Below, piece after piece: positions 23,045 to 35,979 of a stretch of 64,000 nt of DNA. A program made the position numbers and the translations under genes. Below the pieces are notes generated by a model. The model worked only from the letters and a program-made list of their open reading frames with translations. It had not been told where the DNA came from and ran no database searches. Location of the stretch: positions 9,052,001 through 9,116,000 of the forward strand of contig JBITNC010000002.1 of the NCBI GenBank assembly GCA_050084985.1, written 5' to 3'. Origin of the DNA: Nageia nagi. Taxonomy: Eukaryota; Pinophyta. Each line of letters begins with the position of its first letter. Position 1 is the first letter of the stretch.

Positions 23045-26000
23045 GAAATAGAAACATAGTGTTTGGTTTTTCTGTATCTTGGCTATTGCTTTTCGTTGCT
23101 AAAATTGCTTTTTGTTTTTTGGGTTCTGGGTCACATGTGCAATGCCAATTTAGATCCCAAATGCTGATCAAGTCTCTATCATAATGAGAAACCTGCAGTT
23201 AGTCCTCAGTTGTCTCTGAATTTTAGAAAACATTCTCATGTGTATCGAGATGCATTTGAATTATTTGTTGTTCATTATAGTTGAAAGAGAGAACATAATT
23301 AATAGATCACTCCACCTGTATTCTTTCTGGTATTGGGGAACTGTGTCACAAAATAACCAGCTCATTATTAAATTCAAGTGTTTCACGAAGTAGCCTGCTC
23401 AAAACCATCAAATCCTTTAATCATGTTAGAAGGTTTATTGGAGCTTCTATTATTTGCTTCCAGTATTGTTGAATGCAGGGACTTAATATAGCACTTGACC
23501 TCATGATAAATATTACAGTATTCAAAGCTGGGTCAAATAAACCATGAAGTGATTCTCTTAATAGAAGCTCAAATGTTCAGAAGAAAAATCAATATTGACA
23601 CTCTCAATGCTGTTTGCATCTCAATTTTTTTTTTTTTTTTTTAACTATAAGTTATTTCTACTGTCTTCCTGCTTTGGGTTATCTGTTCTATTTAGCATCA
23701 TAGGTTTTCTTTTGCTGAATAATATTTCGAACTCGACTGTTGCTGCTGTCTAATGACCCTTGAAGGACATGAATAAACCTATACTCATTTTTTGAAAATA
23801 TACCTCCATATTTTTGAAAAAAAAAACATGAATAAAGGGTAAACCGTAAAACTACGCACATGATAACATTACTTGTCATAACACATCAATTATATATGAT
23901 AATCAAGAATTATTTCATTTACATATTTTCATAGATGTTCATAATACACCTGATTACAATATTGAGAGTACTACATTTTTTTTCCAACTTCAACTCAATT
24001 CGCCTTCCTCAAACATGTGGTCTTTGGTTCTTCCAATTGGCGTAGAGAAAACTAAGAGAGTGGTAGCATTCGTTGATAATTCTATACTAAATTTAACTTG
24101 AAACATATGTAAGTGATAGGTCTATAAATACGCAAGACTTAATAACTTCATAATGCATTCTCATATATTAGTTCTTATAGATCTAAATGCACAACTTCCC
24201 AAATACTTTATCACACAACCATACATAATACATTTGCATTCTCAATGCATCATGGATCCTTATTCATGACATTTCCATGCCCATTGCATCTTCTTGCAAA
24301 CTAGCTAATTTAGAACATGTACTTCAATTTTCAAGCCATAGTATACTAGAGTGAAACAGTTATCAAACTTCTAAGTTCTAATTGCTTTTCACATGCATTC
24401 ATTTGCACAATATGCATCCTTGATACTGTTTGTGACAGATGCATCTGATTGCATTGACAACATATTAGATATTATTTATACACGTTTAAATGACATTTCA
24501 TAATACAGAATGCATCACTGATAACGTCTGTGATAAATGCACATTAGTTATCATCTAATTACATCCTTCTACACATTATGCATTGTCATTTCATATAATT
24601 ATTGCATTACTAATTCTTAGCAATACCGAATCCTGTTTATATGCAGAATGTAAAACAAGTACTGTCTATATATATATTGCGTATCAATGTAAATTCATGC
24701 AAAAAGTCATTAGAGTTGTTTTTAATACAAGCATGCAGATTCTTGCTTCAAATTACCCAGCTATGCACCCAGGTTCATTTAAGGACTTCTATATCATGAC
24801 ATAGTGCATTCCTTTAACACATTAAATCAACATAAATTTACTCACTTGTAATTAACATCTACATTATCTTTTAAATTGTGTCATTACTCTTTTCTGCATG
24901 TACTCAGGTGATAAAATCCTATGATCAATAAAGCACCTTTAGGATATGAACTTCCTCATTAAACCAGCGATTACTCCTAACCTTTTTCCTATGCGAATTT
25001 GAGTTCATGTCATTTTTTCCTGGAAGTATTACTTATATTTCATTCTTTCTCCAACTAAATGAGTCTCTTATTGACACTTAGTAGTTCCTACGTTTCAAAC
25101 CTGCATTCAAGCATTTGATTCCTACTGTAGGTATTTTACAGGGTTACCATATTAACTGCAAATTTGGTTGTTTTATTTTCTTTCTATCAAGCAAGTCCTA
25201 CTATGATATAGGTGTAAGAGTTAATGGACAACACAACTATTGTGGCAGCTCGGGTGACTCCGAGTTTGTTTAAATTTTGGTTCAAATTGCCTAGTATAGA
25301 TCATCTACTATTTTCACCACAGGTATGCTTTTCTATCGGAGAGTTATTTCTAGTTTTTCTAAGTTCAAAATATAGTTTTCAAATTCCTTATGGAAAAGAT
25401 AGTGCATAGTTTAAGAAACCTAAATTCCTTTCACCTACGTAATTCTAGAATGTATTACTGAGGAAAGTACAGGAAATAGACTCACTGTTTGACAGTGTGA
25501 ACTCTACACTCTTTTTCTCTCTATCTCCTTGCACTGCACCTTCCTTTATCTTGACCTCAAAATCACCCACTTCCCCTTGCTCACTGCATATTTGATATAT
25601 TATGGTGCAAGTAGTGGATCTTGGAGCTTCCAGGGGTGCCATTTCTGCCACATCTGAAAACTTGCTTCTTCATTTACTTCTTTGCATGGTGGCAATTGTG
25701 CCATATGGTCACTAAAGGAGTTTTTCAGCATGCTAATTAAAATGGTTTGAAAGGACGACACAAGATTTATTTTGCACAAAACCATTTTGTGAGCGAACAG
25801 GTGGCTTTCCATTATTTTTATTTATTCAGTTTTTAATGCTTTGCATGGGTATGGACATAAACATTTCATATTGCTTGACAGATATTTGCATTGCTTTGGT
25901 AATGGAACTTTAATGTTACAAAAAATGAATCAAAGCCTTTTTAAAAATTCTATTTAACCATTGACACTTAATATGCCTTGGTTATTCAAATTCAACTTAG

Positions 26001-27320
26001 CTTATTTGGTATACGCATTTCTTATTTTGCATATATATTGCATATCCTAATATACTCATATTTTCCCTTATTAAGTATTTAGATATTAGAGTCAATTTTC
26101 CTAAATTTGAATGTTTACTTATATGCTTCTATAAAGTTTTTAAGCTTTTCTTTTAGCTATTCTTCCAATTTTAATACAACATTGGAATAAATCACAAGTA
26201 CCTTAATCATGATACAATAAAATGAAACAATAAATGCAGCTAATGCAAACTTAACCAAACATTCATATGTGTATACTTATACACAATTTTCTAATTCAAT
26301 ATTCATTGCCATCCTTTCTAGCTGCAAACAGGATTTCTTTCACAAGGAACCATCATCCCTTCTATACTGTCCAATCTCTTTCCATTCATCTGTGTAGGTC
26401 TCTTTACCTACATCTGTCTTACAACTCATGCATGTCCTGAAAATCACACAAAAGATAGACAATAGTATCCACAAATGCAACAGGTAATCATGAAATGCAT
26501 TTAGGTATAAAATTTGCAATCCCAATACATCAAAGTTAATGACATCCATATCTATCAATATAAGATCCATCAAATGTCTTCACAATAAACAAATAGTCTA
26601 GCAAAGAGCTCAAGGGTGGAGTTGTGACATGTTAGATCACAGGCAGGCCTGTAAAATCTGTTGTGGTTTTCTGTTTTCTTATTTATTGATGCTTACTTTT
26701 GATTTGGAGGAGAGTAGCATAGCGTTAGCCAATGCCCATTCCCTTATAGGAGTAAAAGATTGAACAACACACTAACATCAAATGATCAGCAAAATAAACA
26801 CAATTGTCTATGAGAATAACTGTTTATCCTGTTCCCAAAACCTATGCTTTTTATATGATTAGATTTTACAGACGGAAAGCCTTACATAACAGTATAATAA
26901 ATTTGTATGAATTGTAAATTTTGTGTTGCATGGCTCTGTTTCATTCTTGAATGCATATGTCCTGTGGGTATGATGTCTGTGCCTTTGATTCTTGGCAGTG
27001 TTTTCATGTAGATTGTATGTTTTCTTCCCTGTAGTATGAAAATTATGGTGGCTGCCTTTGTGAGGCAACATATTTTGACGTTTTTCTTAATCTTTTGATT
27101 CTTTTATTTTCATATCATATATTGTGCAGTGTAAAATTGTAAATATCATCTCCAATTGTAAGTGGGTAGTTATGTTGTTGCATGCTTGTCAAGAGACAAA
27201 CAGCATAGTGATTTTTAATTGATTTTTGTTCCTGCAATTAATAGAAAATATCAACTAATGTCCAAGAAGGGGAAAATACAGTACAAATTATCAGAAACTT
27301 ATGGGATATCAGTAGAAACT
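23045..27320. other. Low-density region upstream of TAF1B
   Basis: No gene recognised. A 61-codon open frame at 25224 ends near a donor-like CACAG|GTATGC at about 25322 and might be a leader exon; there is no domain support. The stretch 24150-24810 is unusually dense in TGCAT/ATGCA words. An oligo-T run lies at about 23626-23641. Confidence 0.35.
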
Positions 27321-27955
27321 ACAGTATACAGTTTTTTGTACTTTTTTGGTTGGTTTTGGAGTTTGACAAATAATCCCAATTTCTCTGTTTATCTTTATCC
27401 TTGACAGGTAATAAGTTGAAATTTGGAGCATGCAAATGTCATCTTATAGTACTCCATCGTAGTTGTTGAAAAATGCATCCATGAAAAAATTCTAAATCAG
27501 GAGTTACCTAGCTCAAAATTGAAGAATGCTTTCTTGGCTCACTTGAATCTTATCAGAGTATGCTCAGAGCATAAAGATATGATTGACGATTGCATTTATT
27601 TGACTCACTGAACTATAATCTTATCAGAGTATGTTCAGTTGTTGAGAGTATACTGAACTACAGTATACAGTTTTTTTCACTTTTTTGGTTGGTTTTGGAG
27701 TTTGACAAATAATCACAATTTCGCTGTTTATCTTTATCGTTGACAGGTAATAAGTTGAAATTTGGAGCATGCAAATGTCATCTTATAGTACTCCATCGTA
27801 ATTGTTGAAAAGTGCATCAATGATGAAATTCTAAATCAGGAATTACCTAGCTCAAAATTGAAGAATGCTTTCTTGGCTCACTTGACTCTTATCAGATTAT
27901 GCTTAGAACATAAAGATATGATTGACGATTGCAATTATTGGACCCACTGAACCAT
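27321..27955 (+). repeat. 339-bp tandem duplication immediately upstream of the TAF1B start
   Basis: CAGTATACAGTTTTTT recurs at 27322 and 27661, a 339-bp period. Homology continues to the GACTCACTGAAC / GACCCACTGAAC words at about 27602 and 27941, about 30 bp before the ATG. Copies differ at scattered positions. Each contains TTGACAG|GTAATAAG, usable as either splice acceptor or donor, so the duplication may double a leader splice signal. Confidence 0.88.
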
Positions 27956-27970
27956 AAAGCCATTTTATCA

Positions 27971-28565
27971 ATGGAGAGCACTATGTGCATGAGATGTGGA
28001 TGTATTGGAATGTGTAGTGGAGGGGATGGGTTCTATTACTGTCGGTCATGTGCTACACAATCTCAGGACCTCATAGAGCAGGCAATAGAGAATGATGAGC
28101 TTGTCTTTCAAGGAATTTACAATCGTTCTTTTAGGAGAACAGTACATGCCCCAGTTCAGTCCCAAGCTGAGGTTGATATGCAAACCCAAGTTGACGTGTT
28201 TACAAAATTGCAGAAAGTTAATATGACTGGAGATCAAAGTTGTGCACAAACGGGTGCTGCAATTGACTTAGACGATGATGTACCATTGCAAGATTTTGGG
28301 TCCCAACCGACTTTTTCTGTATTGGATTTTGAGACTTTAGCTTCTGAAATAAGAGAAAGGTATTTGGAGGGTTTGCAAATAATGATTCAGATGCAATGTG
28401 AGTCTTTAGTGGAGAAAATGGGAGTAAGTCCTTTAATTTGTGGGGTGATTGGACCAATATGGTTGCGTTTTGTAGCATCAACTCATGTATTAGAACAAGG
28501 ATGGGCCACTGAAGTGCTCCAGGCTGCAGATGCACTTTATCAAAATCACAGATCGAAAGATGAAG
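27971..28565 (+). CDS. TAF1B: TAF1B/Rrn7-like RNA polymerase I initiation factor, zinc-ribbon exon
   Basis: This 595-bp exon encodes residues 1-198 plus one base. It starts MESTMC; four Cys (C6, C9, C24, C27: CX2C-X14-CX2C, with GGDGFYYC before the second pair) form the N-terminal zinc ribbon typical of TAF1B/Rrn7, the TFIIB-like subunit of the pol I core promoter factor. A linker with an acidic IDLDDD patch follows, then a helical start of the cyclin-like region (QIMIQMQCESLVEKMGVSPL, ICGVIGPIWLRFVAS), which closely resembles plant TAF1B (Arabidopsis MEE12 as I recall it). The exon ends in phase 1 at GATGAAG|GTAAG. The upstream in-frame extension from 27929 is unlikely to be coding, as the zinc ribbon normally sits at the N-terminus. 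The protein acts in the nucleolus on rDNA promoters. Confidence 0.85.
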
Positions 28566-28570
28566 GTAAG

Positions 28571-31340
28571 ATGAATGGCTGTTAATCCTTTTTCAGTATT
28601 ATAGAAGAATATTCTAACTGAGTTTGTACTTTGTAGCTTACATGTTTGAATGCTAGATATGGTTTTATTATTGGAACCTGATAGGATCTGGAAATCCAGA
28701 TAAATAGATATCCTACTTTGACCATTACTTGTAAACATGTGGTATGGAAGTGTAACTTAAAATTTTCCCCACAGCTGCTCTTGTCTTCCTAATTGCATAT
28801 TGTCTTGATTGAAGTCATACTAATTTTCTGAATTTCTTTAGCAGACTGCTAATCCATCTCTTCTGAATGTTTTGTCTGATGTGATCATTCTTTTAATCTA
28901 GCATATCCGTGTATACATCAAATCCACAAATTCTTCTAATTTTTTGATTATAGTGTGGATTGTAACTTCACTTTTTGCATAAGGTGCTACTGTGCCATGT
29001 AATTTGTTTCTCATAGCTGAGAGGGTGGAAACAGTTGCGTTTTTTTTTAAATATTTTTTTTAAGCAGTTTCCATGAAATGTGAAGATATACTCAAGAGTC
29101 CATGTTCATTTAAACTTAATATAATCTTTATAGATCTACATCTATTAGATAGCAGCAGAATCAAGCGACCAGCTCTAATCAATGTTATGATTAACAAGAT
29201 ATAAGTATAATTAATAAAAAAAATGGAGAAAATTGCAGAAACTGTTATTCAAAAGTTTGAAGTACTTACACACAGAAGAGAATATTACCTTGCAGCATAT
29301 TTCAGATAATCCACAAATGTCCATAAAATTGAGCACCAAACTTAAAGAAACATCCGTTTATATCCTTTCTGTGAAATCCATATACAGTAATACCATATTA
29401 TGACTATAAAGTATGAATGCCTTTGTTTATATTACGCCTATGCAAACTAATGCATATAGATTTATGCAGATGCTTAGTTTGAGAAGTTGAAGAGTCACTT
29501 AATAACTGTCTTAAGTAGCTAAGGCAGTAAGTGGATAGAGTTATATTCAAAACAGAAGTGTATCTTAAGGGAACTGACATGAAAAATATGCAGAATTGGA
29601 AAACAAAATTTGTTGAATTTATTTAAGCCACAGTCAGGATTGTCCACGTCAAGGAACCGCAGTTTTTGTTCTCACAAATCATGAGTAGAAATTAGTGAAA
29701 AATGGACCAAATACTGAATTTTTCTGGCATAATTTATTGAAGAGCTCCCTGAAGCTGTGTTTCAAGCTAGAAAGGTCAATGGAATTTATAAACCTAGGAC
29801 TTTAATAGAATTGGATTAACATACAACTGTGCAATGTAGTCAAACGTGCCAAACAATTTTGAAAGGGAAGATAAATTATATATTAGTATATCAAATTTGT
29901 TATAATATTTTTCTAGATGAAAATGTATTTAGAAAACATGCTTACAAATTTTAGACCTTCCGAATTGTACTTGGGAAAAGGAAGAGAAATTATACATTAC
30001 AAACAAATAATTTATCTAGATGAAACTGTATTTAGAAACCATGCTTACAAATTTCAGACCTTTCAAGTTTTACCTAGCTGCAGAGTATGCCTGATCCTTA
30101 ATTTCCCCCCCTCTTTCATCTAGAGAAGCAACAACCTAGATGTTGATTAACCTAATGCAATGGTTCGAAAAATATTCAAGTGCCTTTGACTAAAGTGTAT
30201 ATTTGAAGAACTGGAGCAATTTTTAGTTCAAGTTTTGGAGACTGCTGACTTCTTATAAGCTTAAGAGAGAGAAAAGAGATAAAGAAACCAAAAAACCACA
30301 GATTCCTGCGCGGGCAAAAATCTCGATAACAACCATAGATTCAACTAAACAAAGCAAGAAACCATCACAAAACATCACCAAAAATGCAATCATAGCCAAC
30401 CAAGGAAAGTAGTGTAAATGCAAATATTAGCAACATACACATAAATTCATCAACGATAAGCCTATCTGACCCTTCTGATTGGGAGAAGTCAAATGACTTT
30501 ATATTTGTTTTGGGAAAATTGGAGTAAAACTTACAAAAGGGCAAAATTATGACATTATCAAATCCGTTGTTCAATGACCTTAATCTCCTTTTATAGTATC
30601 TTATCTACTCCAAGAAAAATAGAACTAATGCTAATCAAAGCACAATGTACGCACATGCAAAATTCATGGTGGAGGAAAACTACGATACAAAATAATTTGA
30701 AAGCTTTCTGTGTGATCTTGCAATTTTGTTTTTATCTTGTGATGATAATGTGGTAGTTGATCTTTAGTGATCATTATGTTTGGGATGGGCATGCTTATGC
30801 ATGGCTAGATGGTTTCAGAGCTTTTGGGTGCTTGGACTTGCTTCAAGTTTATTTCAGGTTCGATCGAACGTTCTCAGTAGTTTGACAGTCCGTAGGATGA
30901 AATTTTCAAGGAAGGATGTTGACATCGACTTTTAAAAAGTTTTGACTCCTTCATTTTGCTTATTGCTCCCAGGCCTTAGGCTCCTTTCTTGCTGACATAT
31001 TCTTGAAAATACTCCTGATTGCTGTCTGCTTATTTTAACTTTGTTTTTCTTGTGATTCCGTTCATGACAAACTTAATTATACCATACTTTTGACGTGGCT
31101 GTACTTTCGTCATATCTTTCAAAATGTTCAATCATCCAACCACAATGGAGGAAAACAAAGTGAATGGCTAAGTTATTTCTTACAACATTAGAGTATACGT
31201 TAGGATATCTGGTCTTGTTTGTATGAGCATCCCTGTCCTTGACTACACCTGATATCAGATGTAGCTTACTTCATTCTATATCCTTCTTAGATCTAAAAAC
31301 AATAATTAAATCTTAAATTAGATTGATGAATTATCTCCTC
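28571..31340. other. 5' part of the giant intron, no gene seen
   Basis: Contains only a two-copy tandem duplication of about 103 bp (TAGATGAAA(A/C)TGTATTTAG at 29914 and 30017) and short random frames. No transposon domain is visible. Confidence 0.45.
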
Positions 31341-31344
31341 GTCA

Positions 31345-31630
31345 TCTTTTATGATTAGCAAATCAGAAGATATCTTTTATTCATCTAACAATAGAAGCAA
31401 TTTTGATGATATTTCTACCTCATCTTGTAGCTTAAGCAACCCGGAAGATGTCTTTTCTTTATTTTATACAAAAAGAAATTGTAAAATTTCTTCTTTATCT
31501 TATAGCAAAAACAACTTTAAAGATGTTTCTTCTTATCTTACAAAAGACACAGCTATGAATATGTCAATTCTTAGCCTACAACAAAATCAATCTTGAAGAT
31601 ATCTCTTCTTATCTTGCAATAAAAACCATA
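31345..31630. repeat. Degenerate tandem repeat of about 40 bp
   Basis: A Ser/Asn/Asp-rich frame at 31351-31596 shows repeating blocks such as SEDIFYSSNN, NFDDISTSS, PEDVFSLFY and NFKDVSSYL, reflecting a 39-42 bp period built from GAAGATATCTCTTCTTATCTT-like words. The units are too diverged to count exactly. Coding status is doubtful. Confidence 0.45.
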
Positions 31631-32292
31631 GTAGATAACCTCGGACTCAATGGGCACCTGACAAGGTTGAATTGAGATTTAGACTCGAACTCGACAAAAC
31701 AAATCAAAGAAAATGCAAATTTTTTGTTGGGAAAAAGTTTTTATCATGCATATCACAATTAATTAATACATTACAATCCAAAATTAATATTGTAAGTCAT
31801 ACATCTTTAAGCTACACATTAAAGTGATAAAACACATTTCAATTAAAGAAACTTCAATGCCTTCAAAATTCAAGTATTCTTGTGTTTTTTTTGTTATTAG
31901 TCCTAGAGGATTCTGGCCCTCAAACCTTGACAAAATTAGACCATCAGCCAATCTGTATAAGCAAAATCAGTTGCATATCTACCTATTACAATTAATTGGC
32001 TACTAGCATAGTTCACAACAAAAACAACACCAAACCACGACTCAAAACATACAACACTAAATCACATCTCAAAACATATATCCTAGTTGTTCTTTTTTCC
32101 GATGCCCTTCCACGATTCACCTTTTTCTACCTCATCAGCTTGCATATTCATGCAAGTCATAGTAGTCTGCAGCATTCGAGACAGATCCACCATCAACTTG
32201 TGAATAATTCTGACTATGTCAACCGCCATCTTCCATGCTCCCTCTGCTGGCTCTTCTTCTTTTCCAACATCAGCCCTTGGCGGAGTGGGGAT

Positions 32293-33559
32293 TCAGTTTA
32301 CTGCCTCCTCAGCTATGTCTTGGGGATTTGCTGCCTCTTCAGAAGTTGCTACCTCCCCTGCCTCCTCTACATTATGCCCTTTAGTTGCGTTCTCCTTTGC
32401 CTTTGGCACACCTACTATCTCTTTCTCCTTTGAAGCTATTTTACTCTCAGCCTTCTTCTTGGATATAGGTTCCGCCATGTTTGACTCTTCTACTTCCGAT
32501 TCATCACTGTAGTCAACAATCTTCTTCCTATTCCCTTTATTAAGCTGAGAAGATCTTCGAGATTCTTTAGAAGGACCCTTCCTTCAGTAAAGGAAACATT
32601 CCTTCGCTTATAGAGAGAGATATTGTCTTCCTCATCTTTTGATTCCTAAACTTCTTTAATCAACGACTCTTTCCCTTTTACTATTTTATTCCCTTTCTTC
32701 CTGGCATCTAGTAGCAACTGTTTTCGAGCCACAGGAAACCCACTCTTCCTGGGGCTTCCACCTGTTTTTCTACTGTGTTCTTTTTCCAACATGAGACCTA
32801 CTACCATTTTAATTAGCCCTTGGTGTAGAGGCAACTTCCTTTCTGCCATTTTAACCTCTTTAATTGACTTTTCCAAATCATGGAATAACAAGGCTGGGAA
32901 ATTTACCTGTTCATTATGACAAATCGTGCTCAGAATTGCGACTTGATACCCAAAAATACTTTGAAATTTCCCATCCAATGTGATGTACTTCATTACTACT
33001 CTAGCTACCCTACCCCAAGGCTTGGGTAGGGACTTGTTGCCAATCCTTGATTGCAACCAGCTGAAGGTCTCTTCTCCTTCCAGGAATTTCGCTAGCTGCT
33101 CTACCTGCTTCATTTTCTTTCGGTGAATAACTTCTCCCATCTTAGGTAATCCCGTAACTTCAGCTAGTCGATGAGGGGAGAAGACGAAACATAACCCTTC
33201 CACCTCCACTTGTCCTTGGTTTCAAGAATTGCAGACCTGCCTTGTTATCCCTTCATCAAAGTCATTGAATTTCTTGAAAAATTGTAGTAGCTCAGAGGGC
33301 TCATATAGAGGTGGGCTATGTCCCCTTCAATTGTGAACACAATCGGTTCTGTCTGCACTAGCTCACCACCCATTCTTACTAATTGCGTAGTAGAATTTCG
33401 AGGAAGCACTGAATTTCCAATCCATTTGCCTTCTCTTAAGTGATACACTACCATCGCCATAGCCATTTGGACTTTGGCCCTTATACCTCCACTTCTATCT
33501 TGCATGAGTGAGATATTGGCTCGCAATCTTCCCAACCATGCATTGTGATGAATACCCAT
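32293..33559 (-). pseudogene. Transposon-associated-looking minus-strand open frames, identity uncertain
   Basis: Three minus-strand frames lie in series: 33559-33245 (104 codons), 33209-32646 (187 codons) and 32478-32293 (61 codons, Lys/Glu/Ala-rich). The second contains HRLAEVTGLPKMGE, then basic and amphipathic stretches with KYITLDGKFQSIFGYQ. The layout faintly recalls plant transposon-associated proteins with an N-terminal fold and a charged tail, but I recognise no catalytic motif. Stops or frame changes separate the parts. It abuts the 3' end of the hAT A relic and may belong to a different element. Confidence 0.35.
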
Positions 33560-33729
33560 GACTTTTCATTATTAACTACTCCCCGATCTTGACAATTATT
33601 ACCTGAATTGGGGTTGGATCGAATTCATGCTGTCGGACAAGTATTCTTATATTGCTTATGATATAAAAAGGTATTAAGTGTGTCAAATGACTCAATAGGC
33701 CCACTATCTAGTGTCTTGTAGTGCCTTTT

Positions 33730-34896
33730 ACCTTGTGCTTTAGTTGAAGCTCTTATCCTCTCTCCTTCTGTCCATCCCAATGCATCTTCCTATGTCTTTG
33801 CTGTTAGCTCCTCCTTTATACTTTCAAAATTATCTACTGAAAAAAGAGGCTCTTGCTGTTGCTTCTTTGGCCATGTGATCCATTTAGATGATGGATCAAT
33901 CTCATCTAAATAATTGACTTAATAATTTGTTCTTGTAATTTTTTGTTGTGGAAGCAAAGGTTGTGATGAACAAACACAAGATCATTCATCTCTTGCTATG
34001 TGAGTCTACTCCACATCTTGGAATGAATGTGCTCAAACATACTCCAATGGCACTCACAACCTAAAGTGTTGCATGGTTGATATAAAACTTTTATAGTGAA
34101 ATTTTGAAAATTGAATGTATATGCATCAAAGTCCTTCCAGCATCAATCTAAAAAGGGGCCAAGAAACAAGAAATTTAATAATTTGTGCAAAGTCATATAT
34201 TGAGATTATTTTTAAAAACAAGAAAGAGAAAATCAATAATAATTTGATCCATAAAGGTTACCTAGTCTTAAACTTGCCCTTGAGTGCACTATGGCGAGGC
34301 CAAAAAGCAGCCCTCACATCTCATGTAATCCTGTAACTTATTCTATATCAAATTGTGGGTGTGCTCATTTGGCACCATGTGGGTAAGGGATTGTTGAAGG
34401 CCTGACATCACCTCATTGTTGGCTTCAAATTTATTATCATAAAAGACTTTTGAGCTATGATAGTATCTTGTTGTATGTAATTTGCTATGGAGTTGATAAG
34501 TCCATAATTGGTTAGGCTTGGAAAAATTATAAAATGAGGCAATTGCATTGTAGGACCTGTCTGTGGCCTCATATACATATCCCATTGGTGATTTTTCTCT
34601 ATTAGCAAGACAAAGAACCCTCATCAAAGGCTTTGACATCTAAAGTCAAATGAGATATTTTAGTTATTGTTAGCAACTTAGCTATTTGAAATTTGGATTA
34701 ATGAACTTAGTCTTGTACCTTGATTGCCTCTTGCATAACTGTCTATAAGAGTTCCTTAAACAAATAATTGTAGACCTTCTAGCCCTCATTGAAGAGTCGA
34801 TATCTAACAACATCTTTTGCAATCTCCTTTTCATCAAAGAGGCTTTGCAATGTAATGAAGTTTGTGGTGAATTGTGTAACTCTAAGTCGCATAAGC
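33730..34896 (-). pseudogene. hAT A transposase, C-terminal part (hATC domain)
   Basis: Minus strand. Next to the Gypsy A insertion at 34896 the frame reads MRLRVTQFTTNFITLQ, a conserved hAT block. It continues through SPMGYVYEATDRSYNA (34639-34343) and reaches the hATC dimerisation motif at about 34070-33945 (C-x3-GCECHWSMFE, HSKMWSRL, then NDLVFVHHN), followed by a DPSSKWITWP-like tail. Stops and frameshifts are present. This is the downstream part of the same decayed transposase gene whose other parts lie at 54059-54213 and about 61470-61757. Confidence 0.8.
34892..34896. repeat. Gypsy A target-site duplication, left (TAAGC)
   Basis: TAAGC precedes the 5' LTR and is repeated at 54054-54058 after the 3' LTR. 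Across the site the hAT A reading frame continues. Confidence 0.85.
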
Positions 34897-35963
34897 TATA
34901 ATGTCCCCATTTTTAATTTAGTTTTGTAAATATTATTTAGGTGTGTTTTATGTTGTTTAGAAGGTGTGTTATGTTTTATTTTTTATAAACTGAATAAGGT
35001 GTTAGAAATAAAGTCAATAAGATGTTAGAATTTAGCATGTGCTTAAATAGCCTTTTTAAGTCATTGTGGGTCATTCAAATAGGAATCCAAGGGAGGAGAT
35101 TAATCCTCCAATATGAAGCGTTGGATTAGAAGAGATTATTGTAACCCTAATTCTCTTCTATTTGAGGAAAAAGCACATAATTTTGGAATATGCTGGATGT
35201 TTGTTGAACTTAACTTCTGTGGAGAATTGCTGGAGAAGCAAATCTTCAATTTCCTCTTGTAGAAGGTCAGCTACAAGAGTGAGACTAGAGAAAGGTCAGC
35301 CTCTAGTATTTTCAGCCTTGAGTTTGAGCATTGCATGTGATGATTTTACTGCCAGATCTGAAGTATTGTGCCCTAGACAGGTTCATCCCATTTGGGGAGG
35401 GACTAATTTGCAATTTTGAGGGTTTTCTCTCACCCTTGGAGGATTGCCCTATTTTGGAAGTGTTTGGAGTTGGATTTATCAGTCTTTTAGGGTTTGCATG
35501 TGAGCATTGAGCAGTTGGAGTTGGATCTATCTGATTGCAAGGGTTTAGAGTGAAGATATTACATATTTTGAGCTTCAGCAGCCTAGAGAACAGGTCACCC
35601 AATTTTGGGCACTTTGGCAGCCGTTCTGTGCTCTAGATAGTGATGTCCAGCCTTGGGAAGATACTTTTGCAGGTTTGAAGCCTCATTTGAATATATTTGA
35701 TTTTCTAGAATGTATCTGCACTTTTATTAATTTTTTATAAAATTTATAGAAGTGAGATTTGGGTTGGTTGATGCTAATTTCTGAGTATTTCTGGACTATA
35801 CTTGTTCAATATATTTATTACTGATGTTGTGCATCAAATCAGAATTTTGATCGTGTATTTGCCCTAGTTTTCATTGTAAATTTCAGATCTGAGTTGTAGG
35901 GTTTACTTGGTGAAAATCTGGTATTTTGTTATAATTTTCTATTTTCTTAGTGGGTTCCATACG
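34897..35963 (+). repeat. Gypsy A 5' LTR
   Basis: About 1,067 bp. The first base pair has decayed (TATAATGTCCCC against TGTAATGTCCCC in the 3' LTR). The right edge is set by alignment to the 3' LTR end and by the primer site that follows. Confidence 0.8.
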
Positions 35964-35964
35964 G

Positions 35965-35977
35965 TGATATCAGAGGT
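35965..35977 (+). other. Gypsy A primer-binding site
   Basis: TGATATCAGAGG starting at about 35965 resembles TGGTATCAGAGC (two mismatches), directly after the 5' LTR. Confidence 0.65.
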
Positions 35978-35979
35978 GG

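Noticed and set aside
24583-24804. A 73-codon plus-strand open frame as a small gene
   Set aside because: It falls in the TGCAT-rich repeat-like stretch, with no domain, no splice context and low-complexity composition.
34115-34639. A separate small gene on either strand
   Set aside because: The minus-strand frame is part of the hAT A C-terminal region; the plus-strand frame is its shadow.
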